Origin: Stictocephala bisonia
Taxonomy: Eukaryota > Arthropoda > Insecta > Hemiptera > Membracidae
NCBI GenBank assembly: GCA_035578905.1
Contig: JAQJVL010000425.1
Span: 372,001 to 436,000 of the forward strand
Direction of reading: 5' to 3'
DNA length: 64,000 nucleotides
The notes under the pieces: model-generated
Database searches by the model: none
Told to the model about the DNA's origin: nothing
What the model saw: the letters and a program-made list of their open reading frames with translations, nothing else
Shown here: positions 1-9,600 of the stretch, piece after piece
Layout of the letters: every line of letters starts with the position of its first letter
Position numbering within the stretch: position 1 is the first letter of the stretch
Translations under genes and position numbers: made by a program

Positions 1-359
1 TACTGCAAGAACAATACAATGTGTTACTTTGTGTTTGGGATACAAGCATGGTTGAAACATTTACCCTTTTTGTTTTTTGTGAAATAATTGTAAACAAAAT
101 GGTCTCGAGTTTGAAAGATTATTTAACAATACTATTAAAACAGTAAAAAAACACCTGCTAAATTTGTTATGTGTTCGCTATTTAGTTATTAAGTTAAATA
201 TTTCGTGATCATAACAAACTTTCATATAGAATTTTCAAAAAACTACTCAAACCAATTGTACAATAAATAATAGTTCTGTCCATTCCCGTCACACAAAATA
301 TCTAGCTTCAGAAGTACGTTATATAGGGCGTATTCAATACCATATATAGGGCATACTCC
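1..359. other. AT-rich stretch, nothing firmly recognised
   Basis: No supported gene. The plus-strand sequence leads directly into the Penelope-like remnant and may be a more decayed upstream part of its reverse transcriptase, but I could not align it with confidence. Confidence 0.3.
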
Positions 360-1043
360 AATACCATTAAGTGTTACAGATAGAAAACAGGAAATAAATG
401 TAATAAAATCAATAGCTATTGCAAATGGATACAAGGCATCAATCATTTATGAAATTGGAAGTAGAATAAAGAAGAAAATTGAAAATAAATAAACGAACAA
501 TTCTTAAAAGAGAAAAATCCGATAAAGAACAGAAGAAATATGTATCCCTCCATTACAATGGACCGTTTACACAAAAATTTGGTAATAGATTTCAAAAATT
601 TAATTTATAAGTAGCTTTTAAGACTTGTAATACTATGTCCAACATTTTACACCCAAATATTGAAAGTGAAGATAAATTCAATAATTCAGGAATATATATC
701 ACTGTAATAATTGTAATATGTCAGACTTTAAATTTCAACAAAAGATATAATAACCATGTCTCTGCTTTTAAAAATAAGAAAACTAAAAGAGCTAATGTAG
801 CTAAACACCTTCTGAATTGAACCCACAGTTTGAATAAAATAGATGAAAATGTAGATATTATAAAAAGTTTGTAAGAAGGGTCGTATTATGAATGCTTGGG
901 AAGAGTTATTTATTTTTAAAGAAAAGTGTAAAGATCATGATAAATTAATGAATGAACAGGTTAATTTTGATTCCAAAATAGTTTTTAATAATGTATTTTC
1001 AGCGACTAAAAGGGCAGAAGTAACAGCAGCCAATAGGGATTAA
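360..1043 (+). pseudogene. Penelope-like element, RT C-terminus and GIY-YIG endonuclease remnant
   Basis: Decayed 3' coding part of a Penelope-like retroelement (PLE). Around 360-490 the plus strand reads through a segment like the region after the RT fingers and palm of PLEs (EINVIKSIAIANGYK). Around 540-630 a second frame gives KKYVSLHYNGPF, then a frame opening at 635 contains NNSGIY at about 689-697, the GIY half of the GIY-YIG motif. It continues into HVSAFKNKKTKRANVAKHLL, the usual PLE stretch before the catalytic region ends. A last frame from ATG 888 to the stop at 1041-1043 reads MNAWEELFIFKEK and LMNEQVNF, typical of PLE C-termini. Several stops and frameshifts separate these blocks and the YIG half is not recognisable, so it is inactive. 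Assignment comes from remembered family patterns. Confidence 0.72.
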
Positions 1044-1300
1044 CCAATAGTATCGTAGCAGCCACCATTTTGACTATTGGCGTCACGTGATCATAGGCCT
1101 ATAAATTGAGTTGTAGAATACTATTTTCCATGCATTTGTGAATCCCGCTAGTCTGAGGAAGGTGAGCGTGGTTCACCGAAATCGATCATCATAATATTTG
1201 TGCATTTTGTATTTTTATTTTAATATATTTGTGCTATTTGTGCTTATATTGTAATAAATTTGTGTTGTGTGACGTTTACTTGTACTGTTTAATATTTGAC
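1044..1300 (+). repeat. Penelope-like element 3' terminal region (pLTR-like)
   Basis: Non-coding sequence directly after the PLE stop codon. PLEs carry terminal repeats (pLTRs) that hold hammerhead-ribozyme-like motifs. Here such a motif lies about 110 bp downstream of the stop, and the tail becomes AT-rich after it. The outer boundary is not defined by a visible target duplication, so the end coordinate is approximate. Confidence 0.45.
1151..1186 (+). ncRNA. hammerhead-ribozyme-like motif in PLE tail
   Basis: CTGAGGA (1153-1159) matches the CUGANGA core box. It is followed, after one extra A, by a perfect 5-bp stem GGTGA/TCACC (1161-1165 and 1173-1177) with a 7-nt loop, and then by GAAA (1178-1181). 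That order (CUGANGA, stem II, GAAA) is the hammerhead core arrangement and is known from PLE terminal repeats. A convincing stem III with a cleavage triplet was not found by eye, and the extra A before stem II is not canonical, so activity is doubtful. Confidence 0.4.
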
Positions 1301-2399
1301 ATCTACTTATTATTTGAATGTTTTGACGTAATGGTTACGTTTTAATCACTTTTAAAATAATTATTTTAAAGGATTATAAATTTGCAAAATATTATGAAAA
1401 ATACAAATTCACTGTACATTCCACCCTTATTGTATACAGAGCCTTTAACGTAAACTTTTGTAATTCATTTGAAATTTAAATCACTTTTGACATAATTATG
1501 TTTTAGTGTTTGAATATACTATCATCGTAATAACAACAATACAGTACTTTAAACTATTTTTCTTTATACTTTTTCTATTATACATAGAAATAAATTGTTT
1601 TTTTGTTGTACATACACATATTAGGGACCAGGAAGGTAAACAGGCCGTTTAATTTCTATCGGATGAATAATAGAAATTGGTAAAATCTAGAATGAAATAT
1701 ATTTAGTAAGATAGATATTTAAAAATAGTGTTCTTCAATAAAATAATAAAGTTTTGTTCTGGCCTTGATTTAATGTAGTTTGAAAGTAAAAGAACATTTC
1801 TATGCCAAGCACTAACATTAAAGTATACTGAAACAACAGAAATGCTCGTATAATTATTTAAAATAATTTTAATCGTATCTAAATATTCTGAAACTTTTTT
1901 TATGAAACAAGTTCATAATTTTTGCAAATTTAGACTACTATCTATTCCAAAAATAGATCTAATAATTGCCCTGCGGAAAAGTTTTCTTTAACAGAAGGTT
2001 CAAAAGAACAGTACATTGCTTGAAATATTTACTTACTATGGTCGTATCAGCTTCCATTATAAATGTATCGACTAAAAATATACATCATACTTTCTAAATA
2101 GTTCGATAAGGAAGTTTCAATCTCTAATGAACCCTCTAGACCTGGGGCATTGCATTATCTAGTCTAGACCAATAAGTATTCCAACAAGCGGATCTCGTAG
2201 CGTTTATTGCCACTTATAATTTACTAGAACGTGTTTTGAATATTTATTGAGTTCAATATTATTCAACTCAACCTGTTGTGGGTCTGAATCACTTCCTAAA
2301 TATAGTTTAGTTTTTAATATGTTTTTATGAGTTTTTACAAGCATCTCATCAACCATTAGTTATTACTAATTTTAATTCTACTCAGTTGTGCATCATTAA
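1301..2399. other. AT-rich, no recognised feature
   Basis: About 1.1 kb of AT-rich sequence with no supported gene, array or inverted repeat seen by eye. Confidence 0.4.
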
Positions 2400-2675
2400 T
2401 AAATTTTGTCTTGTTATAATACTATCTTCAGATTTAAAACAAATCACATTGCTGTTATTCAACAGCTAAGACCTTAACTGATTATATTTCAATTGTTATT
2501 TGAAGAGGGAGTCCTTCATCATTAGTATTGTTAAAAAAGATGATAGCTCATTGAATGCAAAGCTCTTTCAACAACAATAATGACTCACTTGGGCCTCCAC
2601 CATTAAATGGAGTTAATGAACAATGGATTATTTTGAATTTATTAATTACAATAAATATTATTCCACAGTTTAATA
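2400..2675 (+). repeat. left arm of long inverted repeat
   Basis: Imperfect inverted match to 5680-5955. The match runs from about AAATTTTGTCTTGTTATAA on the outer side to about TATTATTCCACAGTTTA on the inner side, with small indels. Confidence 0.65.
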
Positions 2676-3270
2676 TTGGTTTAATATTTTGCACAGACTT
2701 CAGTGCAACAAAACAGATTCGTTAACAGCTTATTACAAAATATATTATCAAATTAAAGGCTTACACCAAAAGGCCTATTATGAGCGTTGTGATTGAGTCC
2801 ACTCAGAAATTTGTTGATGTTTTAACTATCCATGATTCGGTAAGTTGAGAGGGGAGGGGGGGCAGCAAACGGAGTTAACGTTCAGCTTAAGTCACACGTT
2901 TTTTATTAACAGCATTCAATGCAATACTCTAAGTATTTAGACACTATATGTATATTAACGAAATGTAAGTTCTTCATTTAAAACAAAAGATAAGTTGTGG
3001 ATGGTTGTTTCTGCCTTGATTTATGTTTCCTTAACTAAACAATTCGTTATACAATAATAATTTTTATTATAATATTCTAGTTATATTATAAATAAATCAG
3101 TATAAGAAAAACTTGTTATGCTCAATTAAGCTACTAAATATTTGGAGTAGACTTCAATTAAAATAATAAATTACCAATCCTATAAATGAACATAATTTTA
3201 AAAGAGAACCTTAAAAAACTACTTGACCACAAAAAAGTTCGTATAGAAGTTAAGATATTAAACTGCAAGA

Positions 3271-3340
3271 ATAATAACAATATTACCTACGATTGTTTCT
3301 ATTTAATAATAACAATATTACCTACGATTGTTTCTATTTC
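3271..3340 (+). repeat. 35-bp direct tandem duplication
   Basis: ATAATAACAATATTACCTAC plus the following GATTGTTTCTATT occurs at 3271 and again at 3306, giving two adjacent near-identical copies with a 35-bp period. Confidence 0.85.
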
Positions 3341-3367
3341 ATTTGCCAGTTTATTATATTTGTGATA

Positions 3368-3575
3368 AGGTTCCGACGTTATCGCAAGATAACGGAGTCT
3401 AGCAACATCGAGCGTGGCTGTCCCTTGGATGGGTGACCATCTCAGCGATCCCGTCCTTGCACGCAGCCTACTTGCCCGGTCACAGGTGGTGGTTCGGAAG
3501 TCACCCTTAAGCCGTTGGTCCCCAGGTTAAGTATTTGAGAGGTCTCATTAGCTCTAACGTCGCCTGGTAAAATGA
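3368..3575 (+). repeat. 5S rRNA-derived SINE-like sequence
   Basis: The stretch AGCAACATCGAGCG (from 3401) followed by CTTGGATGGGTGACC (3424-3438) matches the order and approximate spacing of the internal promoter of eukaryotic 5S rRNA genes (box A and box C). The rest does not match 5S rRNA and continues into GGTTCGGAAGTCACCCTTAA and CCGTTGGTCC, a tail style I associate with insect SINEs. It is more GC-rich than its surroundings. I read it as a 5S-derived (SINE3-type) element rather than a functional 5S gene. Ends are approximate. Confidence 0.5.
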
Positions 3576-4985
3576 AACGATCTTTAACTTTTTAATTTAT
3601 TTTAATATTACTAAAAATCCAATACTTTCTTAATGAAGAATATATGATAATTCGTTAAAACCTCAAAAGCATATTTATATCCTTTTATTTTGTTTCACAT
3701 TTAAATGTCTAATCCTCTCTTTGACCAATACCGGTAGTTAAATTAATAGTTATTGCAATATAGATTGATCTAAAATAGTTCTAACATTTATATTTGGAGT
3801 TACCTTTTCTAAATAACGAACTAGGACTAAAAAAAGTATATAGTGTGATTTTTTTTAACTGTTCGATCATTGATATCTTTTAAACCTGCAGAGATATAAC
3901 AAACTTTAAATGAAAAACTTAACCTACTTTTTCCTCGTTAATAAAAATATGCATTTAGCTATTTTGAATAAATCGCCATTATTTCAAATGGTGGACAATT
4001 ACTTTTTCCTTATATAATACTATATTTAATACTTTTTTCTGATAGAAAATGTAACTCTAAAGCCTTTTTTATAATTTGCATTTTCCCCGTAATATTAGCC
4101 GTTTCTTATCTATGGACACTCAAGTAGTTAAAAACGGCATTTTTTAGTACTGGACATCTTATATGACAACCAAGTTTTATTCTTTAATATAAGGATACAG
4201 CCTTAAACTCATAATTTTAGTTATAATAAAGGTTGAATATCTTAGACAAAATAAATTGAATTAGCTCAAGATTATTTTATAATAATCCAGTTTTCCTTTT
4301 TAAAAAACTATTACTAATATTTAAAACTTTTGTTATTTATTTTTTCAACGTAGTTTCACAATTAAATGGACTTCATATAATAAAAAGGTACTTAGTACAC
4401 CATACGTAAATCATTATGATAGGTATGTAATCGCAATACAGTATAATTTTGAATATTTAATGCACTGGCTCCAAAAATTGACATTCCATTATTGGAATGA
4501 AATGTTTGAAGAAAACCTTGCTAAATACTGGTATGTCAGCTGTTCATATAAATATCAGCTGTTGAATTGTTGTCAAACTTATATTTATTTGATAAGCTAA
4601 AATTGTGTGACTATGGTAATGACTTATTACTCTACAATAGCAGTATTGAGTACCGATGACAAATACGATTGGTTAGTCATATTATCTTGCTTTTTATCCA
4701 TTATTTATTAATTAGTCATTACCATTAAACCTACACTGTAGGTTTAAAGATCCCAATGGTGGCGCATTAAGCAAACAATTACCCCGCATCTATTTATTGT
4801 TCATAATAATTATATGATAACTGAGTAACATTTCCATTTCAAGTATATTAAAGAACATTGAATGTAGAATAGAAAATAATATATTAATATTATGCAATTT
4901 AGAGCTTTAATTTAAAATAAAGAGCTTTCATTCCACTTATGATGAAGACATAACCTTTTTTAATATAGATTTTTCAAAATTCGTT

Positions 4986-5210
4986 GGTGGCCGATCGGTC
5001 CAAGGTGTCAGGACTTTGAGGTTGGGTTAGAGATAGCGCTGGCTCGAATTCGGTCTAGACTGGATGATTTATCAGTAATATTCACCTTCTACTGTACTGG
5101 TTCGCCCCCTTACTCTGCCTGAATAAGTTCCTCGCACAGACCAATAGTCTATGAGGAATGAGCAGAGTAAAGTTAAGAAATAGGTCGGTCTCTCCTTAAA
5201 AAAAAAATAC
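4986..5210 (+). repeat. tRNA-derived SINE, copy 1
   Basis: Begins GGTGGCCGATCGGTCCAAGG, resembling the 5' end and box A of a Leu/Ser-type tRNA. GGCTCGAATTC at the expected distance serves as a box B-like sequence. The body (ATATTCACCTTCTACTGTAC, AGTTCCTCGCACAGACCAAT) recurs at 62.7 kb, and the copy ends in an A-rich run. RNA polymerase III promoters at the head and a shared unrelated body define a SINE. It sits inside the inverted-repeat element 2400-5955, so it was inserted there or carried along. Confidence 0.7.
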
Positions 5211-5302
5211 TATGTAAATTAGTATTTTTTGTGTGAATAAGTTCCATCTGCGTATTTCACACAAAAAAATTGTAGGCAAACAATTAAAGCAATATTAATA
5301 TT

Positions 5303-5626
5303 AGTACCACTGTACGTGTAGGGGCGGGCGGGTGTGTCAGTACCACTGTACGTGTAGGGGCGGGTGGGTGGGTTAGTACCACTGTACGTGTAGGGGCGGG
5401 CGGGTGTGTCAGTACCACTGTACGTGTAGGGGCGGGTGGGTGGGTTAGTACCACTGTACGTGTAGGGGCGGGCGGGTGGGTTAGTACCACTGTACGTGTA
5501 GGGGTGGGTGGGTGGGTTAGTACCACTGTACGTGTAGGGGCGGGTGGGTGGGTTAGTACCACTGTACATGTAGGGGCGGGTGGGTGGGTCAGTACCACTG
5601 TACGCGTAGGGGCGGGTGGGTAAATG
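5303..5626 (+). repeat. 36-bp G-rich minisatellite, 9 copies
   Basis: Nine tandem units of 36 bp start at 5303, 5339, 5375, 5411, 5447, 5483, 5519, 5555 and 5591. Each has AGTACCACTGTACGTGTAG followed by a G-rich half such as GGGGCGGGTGGGTGGGTT. Six units contain four G-runs separated by single bases, a strong G-quadruplex motif on the plus strand. Because 36 is divisible by 3, the minus strand stays open and would encode 12-residue Pro/Thr/Tyr-rich repeats, but nothing else suggests a gene. Unit types differ mainly at CGGGCGGGTGTGTC versus CGGGTGGGTGGGTT. Confidence 0.95.
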
Positions 5627-5679
5627 CAACATCATTAAATTTTTTGACACCTGATATCTTGAAAAAGTAGTTTTTTGGA

Positions 5680-5955
5680 TTTAAACTATGGAATACTATT
5701 TATTGTGATTAATAAGTTCCCAACAATCCATTGTTCGCTAACTCCATTTAATGGTGGAAGCCTAAGTGAGTCATTATTGTTGTTGAAAGAGCTTTGCATT
5801 CAATGAGTCATCAACTTATTTAACAATACTAATGACGAAGGACTCCCTCTTCAAATAACAATTAAAATATAATCAGTAAAGGTCTTCACTGTTGAGGAGT
5901 TACATGTGATTTGTTTTTAACTTAAAGATAGTTTTATAATAACACACACAAATTT
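5680..5955 (-). repeat. right arm of long inverted repeat
   Basis: Imperfect reverse complement of 2400-2675. It includes AGTGAGTCATTATTGTTGTT and GAAGGACTCCCTCTTCAAAT. Confidence 0.65.
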
Positions 5956-6640
5956 GTTTACTTTCAAAATTATTAGTTGAAGTTATCGATAAGCTTAATT
6001 GTCGGCTTTAGACATCGAATAAAACCAAATGATATGTTCTATTAGTTGATTATTTTCTTTACTTTTATTTTCTTTTATCATTTAACGTTATTGCTATAAA
6101 ACTCTACTTTCTTTAGTAAAAATGTAACATTGCAAATAAAAATCATTGGTTAACATTTTGGGGGTTTACTACTAAATATTGTAACTAAAATTGAGTCAAA
6201 CCACTATTTACAAGTTTGGTTATGTTATCATCAATAATGCCTAGCCTTGAGAGTTATAATAACGATACCTCAAAATCCTGAAACATATTTACAAAATTAT
6301 GTTGGTTTAATCACACTAAACAAAAAACTTGTGTGTAGTAATTTTTAGTTTAATTTATGAATATAACTGAACAAAAGATTTTTTTTTCTTCTTTTTTTAG
6401 AACATATATCGATAAAATTAAAAATTAATATTCCAAATTTTAGGGATTCTTTGAAAATTTATTTATGAAAAATATATTTTAAACAAAATTTACAACTTTA
6501 TCCGTAATCTAATCAATACATATGTTTAAGGGCAGCTTTAAGAAGTATATTTTGATTTCCCAACGGACTTTTAATTAATATTTATTTACAAATAATATTT
6601 TTGAAAATTTGAAACATCGAATTCTCGTCAGGTAATGTTT
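5956..6640. other. AT-rich, no recognised feature
   Basis: About 0.7 kb of AT-rich DNA between the inverted-repeat element and the 115-bp satellite. No gene or repeat was recognised. Confidence 0.4.
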
Positions 6641-9600
6641 ACATTTATAACTCAACAAACGCTCCAGGTGACTTGTTAGTTTAACTAACTAGAACCAGTC
6701 CTCCTGGCACAGTCAAAGTTAGTATACAGTTACACAATACGTTGTTGTGGTACGACATTTTATAACTCAACAAACGTTCCAGGCGACTTGTTAGTTTGAC
6801 TAACTACAACCAGTCCTCCTGGCACAGTCAAAGTTAGTAGACAGTTACACAATACGTTGTTGTGGTACGACAATTTATAACTCAACAAACGTTCCAGGCG
6901 ACTTGTTAGTTTGACTAACTACAACCAGTCCTCCTGGCACAGTCAAAGTTAGTATACAGTTACACAATACGTTGTTGTGGTACGACAATTTATAACTCAA
7001 CAAACGTTCCAGGCGACTTGTTAGTTTGACTAACTACAACCAGTCCTCCTGGCACAGTCAAAGTTAGTAGACAGTTACACAATACGTTGTTGTGGTACGA
7101 CAATTTATAACTCAACAAACGTTCCAGGTGACTTGTTAGTTTGACTAACTACAACCAGTCCTCCTGGCACAGTCAAAGTTAGTAGACAGTTACACAATAC
7201 GTTGTTGTGGTACGACAATTTATAACTCAACAAACGTTCTAGGTGACTTGTTAGTTTAACTAACTACAACCAGTCCTCCTGGCACAGTCAAAATTAGTAT
7301 ACAGTTACACAATACGTTGTTGTGGTACGACAATTTATAACTCAACAAACGTTCCAGGTGACTTGTTAGTTTGACTAACTACAACCAGTCCTCCTGGCAC
7401 AGTCAAAGTTAGTATACTGTTACACAATACGTTGTTGTGGTACGACAATTTATAACTCAACAAACGTTCCAGGTGACTTGTTAGTTTGACTTACTACAAC
7501 CAGTCCTCCTGGCACAGTCAAAGTTAGTATACTGTTACACAATACGTTGTTGTGGTACGACAATTTATAACTCAACAAACGTTCCAGGTGACTTGTTAGT
7601 TTGACTAACTACAACCAGTCCTCCTGGCACAGTCAAAGTTAGTAGACAGTTACACAATACGTTGTTGTGGTACGACAATTTATAACTCAACAAACGTTCC
7701 AGGTGACTTGTTAGTTTGACTTACTACAACCAGTCCTCCTGGCACAGTCAAAGTTAGTAGACAGTTACACAATACGTTGTTGTGGTACGACAATTTATAA
7801 CTCAACAAACGTTCCAGGTGACTTGTTAGTTTGACTAACTACAACCAGTCCTCCTGGCACAGTCAAAATTAGTAGACAGTTACACAATACGTTGTTGTGG
7901 TACGACAATTTATAACTCAACAAACGTTCCAGGTGACTTGTTAGTTTGACTTACTACAACCAGTCCTCCTGGCACAGTCAAAGTTAGTATACTGTTACAC
8001 AATAAGTTGTTGTGGTACGACAATTTATAACTCAACAAACGTTCTAGGTGACTTGTTAGTTTGACTTACTACAACCAGTCCTCCTGGCACAGTCAAAGTT
8101 AGTAGACAGTTACACAATACGTTGTTGTGGTACGACAATTTATAACTCAACAAACGTTCCAGGTGACTTGTTAGTTTGACTAACTACAACCAGTCCTCCT
8201 GGCACAGTCAAAGTTAGTAGACAGTTACACAATACGTTGTTGTGGTACGACAATTTATAACTCAACAAACGTTCCAGGTGACTTGTTAGTTTGACTAACT
8301 ACAACCAGTCCTCCTGGCACAGTCAAAGTTAGTAGACAGTTACACAATACGTTGTTGTGGTACGACAATTTATAACTCAACAAACGTTCCAGGTGACTTG
8401 TTAGTTTGACTAACTACAACCAGTCCTCCTGGCACAGTCAAAGTTAGTAGACAGTTACACAATACGTTGTTGTGGTACGACAATTTATAACTCAACAAAC
8501 GTTCCAGGTGACTTGTTAGTTTGACTAACTACAACCAGTCCTCCTGGCACAGTCAAAGTTAGTAGACAGTTACACAATACGTTGTTGTGGTACGACAATT
8601 TATAACTCAACAAACGTTCCAGGTGACTTGTTAGTTTGACTAACTACAACCAGTCCTCCTGGCACAGTCAAAGTTAGTAGACAGTTACACAATACGTTGT
8701 TGTGGTACGACAATTTATAACTCAACAAACGTTCCAGGTGACTTGTTAGTTTGACTAACTACAACCAGTCCTCCTGGCACAGTCAAAGTTAGTAGACAGT
8801 TACACAATACGTTGTTGTGGTACGACAATTTATAACTCAACAAACGTTCCAGGTGACTTGTTAGTTTGACTAACTACAACCAGTCCTCCTGGCACAGTCA
8901 AAGTTAGTAGACAGTTACACAATACGTTGTTGTGGTACGACAATTTATAACTCAACAAACGTTCCAGGTGACTTGTTAGTTTGACTAACTACAACCAGTC
9001 CTCCTGGCACAGTCAAAGTTAGTAGACAGTTACACAATACGTTGTTGTGGTACGACAATTTATAACTCAACAAACGTTCCAGGTGACTTGTTAGTTTGAC
9101 TAACTACAACCAGTCCTCCTGGCACAGTCAAAGTTAGTAGACAGTTACACAATACGTTGTTGTGGTACGACAATTTATAACTCAACAAACGTTCCAGGTG
9201 ACTTGTTAGTTTGACTAACTACAACCAGTCCTCCTGGCACAGTCAAAGTTAGTAGACAGTTACACAATACGTTGTTGTGGTACGACAATTTATAACTCAA
9301 CAAACGTTCCAGGTGACTTGTTAGTTTGACTAACTACAACCAGTCCTCCTGGCACAGTCAAAGTTAGTAGACAGTTACACAATACGTTGTTGTGGTACGA
9401 CAATTTATAACTCAACAAACGTTCCAGGTGACTTGTTAGTTTGACTAACTACAACCAGTCCTCCTGGCACAGTCAAAGTTAGTAGACAGTTACACAATAC
9501 GTTGTTGTGGTACGACAATTTATAACTCAACAAACGTTCCAGGTGACTTGTTAGTTTGACTAACTACAACCAGTCCTCCTGGCACAGTCAAAGTTAGTAG

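Larger units (their letters stand above)
2400..5955. mobile_element. candidate non-autonomous DNA element with ~275-bp terminal inverted repeats
   Basis: The segment 2400-2675 is the imperfect reverse complement of 5680-5955. Shared blocks include GAACAATGGATT, CCATTAAATGGAGTTA, CAACAACAATAATGACTCA and GAGGGAGTCCTTC on the left, with their complements in reversed order on the right. The enclosed 3 kb holds no transposase, but does contain a 5S-like SINE, a tRNA-derived SINE and a G-rich minisatellite. Long inverted repeats around a non-coding body fit a non-autonomous cut-and-paste or foldback element. A target duplication was not identified, so the exact ends are uncertain by tens of bases. 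An inverted segmental duplication is the alternative. Confidence 0.55.

Noticed and set aside
3401..3480. Functional 5S rRNA gene
   Set aside because: Only the internal promoter region matches; the 5' and 3' thirds of 5S rRNA are absent.
5219..5650. 143-codon minus-strand frame with 12-residue PTRPYTYSGTNP repeats
   Set aside because: It exists because the 36-bp minisatellite unit is divisible by three. An overlapping second frame is equally open, and there is no sign of a gene start, codon bias or conservation.
6641..6870. Hammerhead ribozyme in the 115-bp satellite
   Set aside because: Neither strand of the unit contains a CUGANGA box paired with a downstream GAAA, despite nested hairpins.
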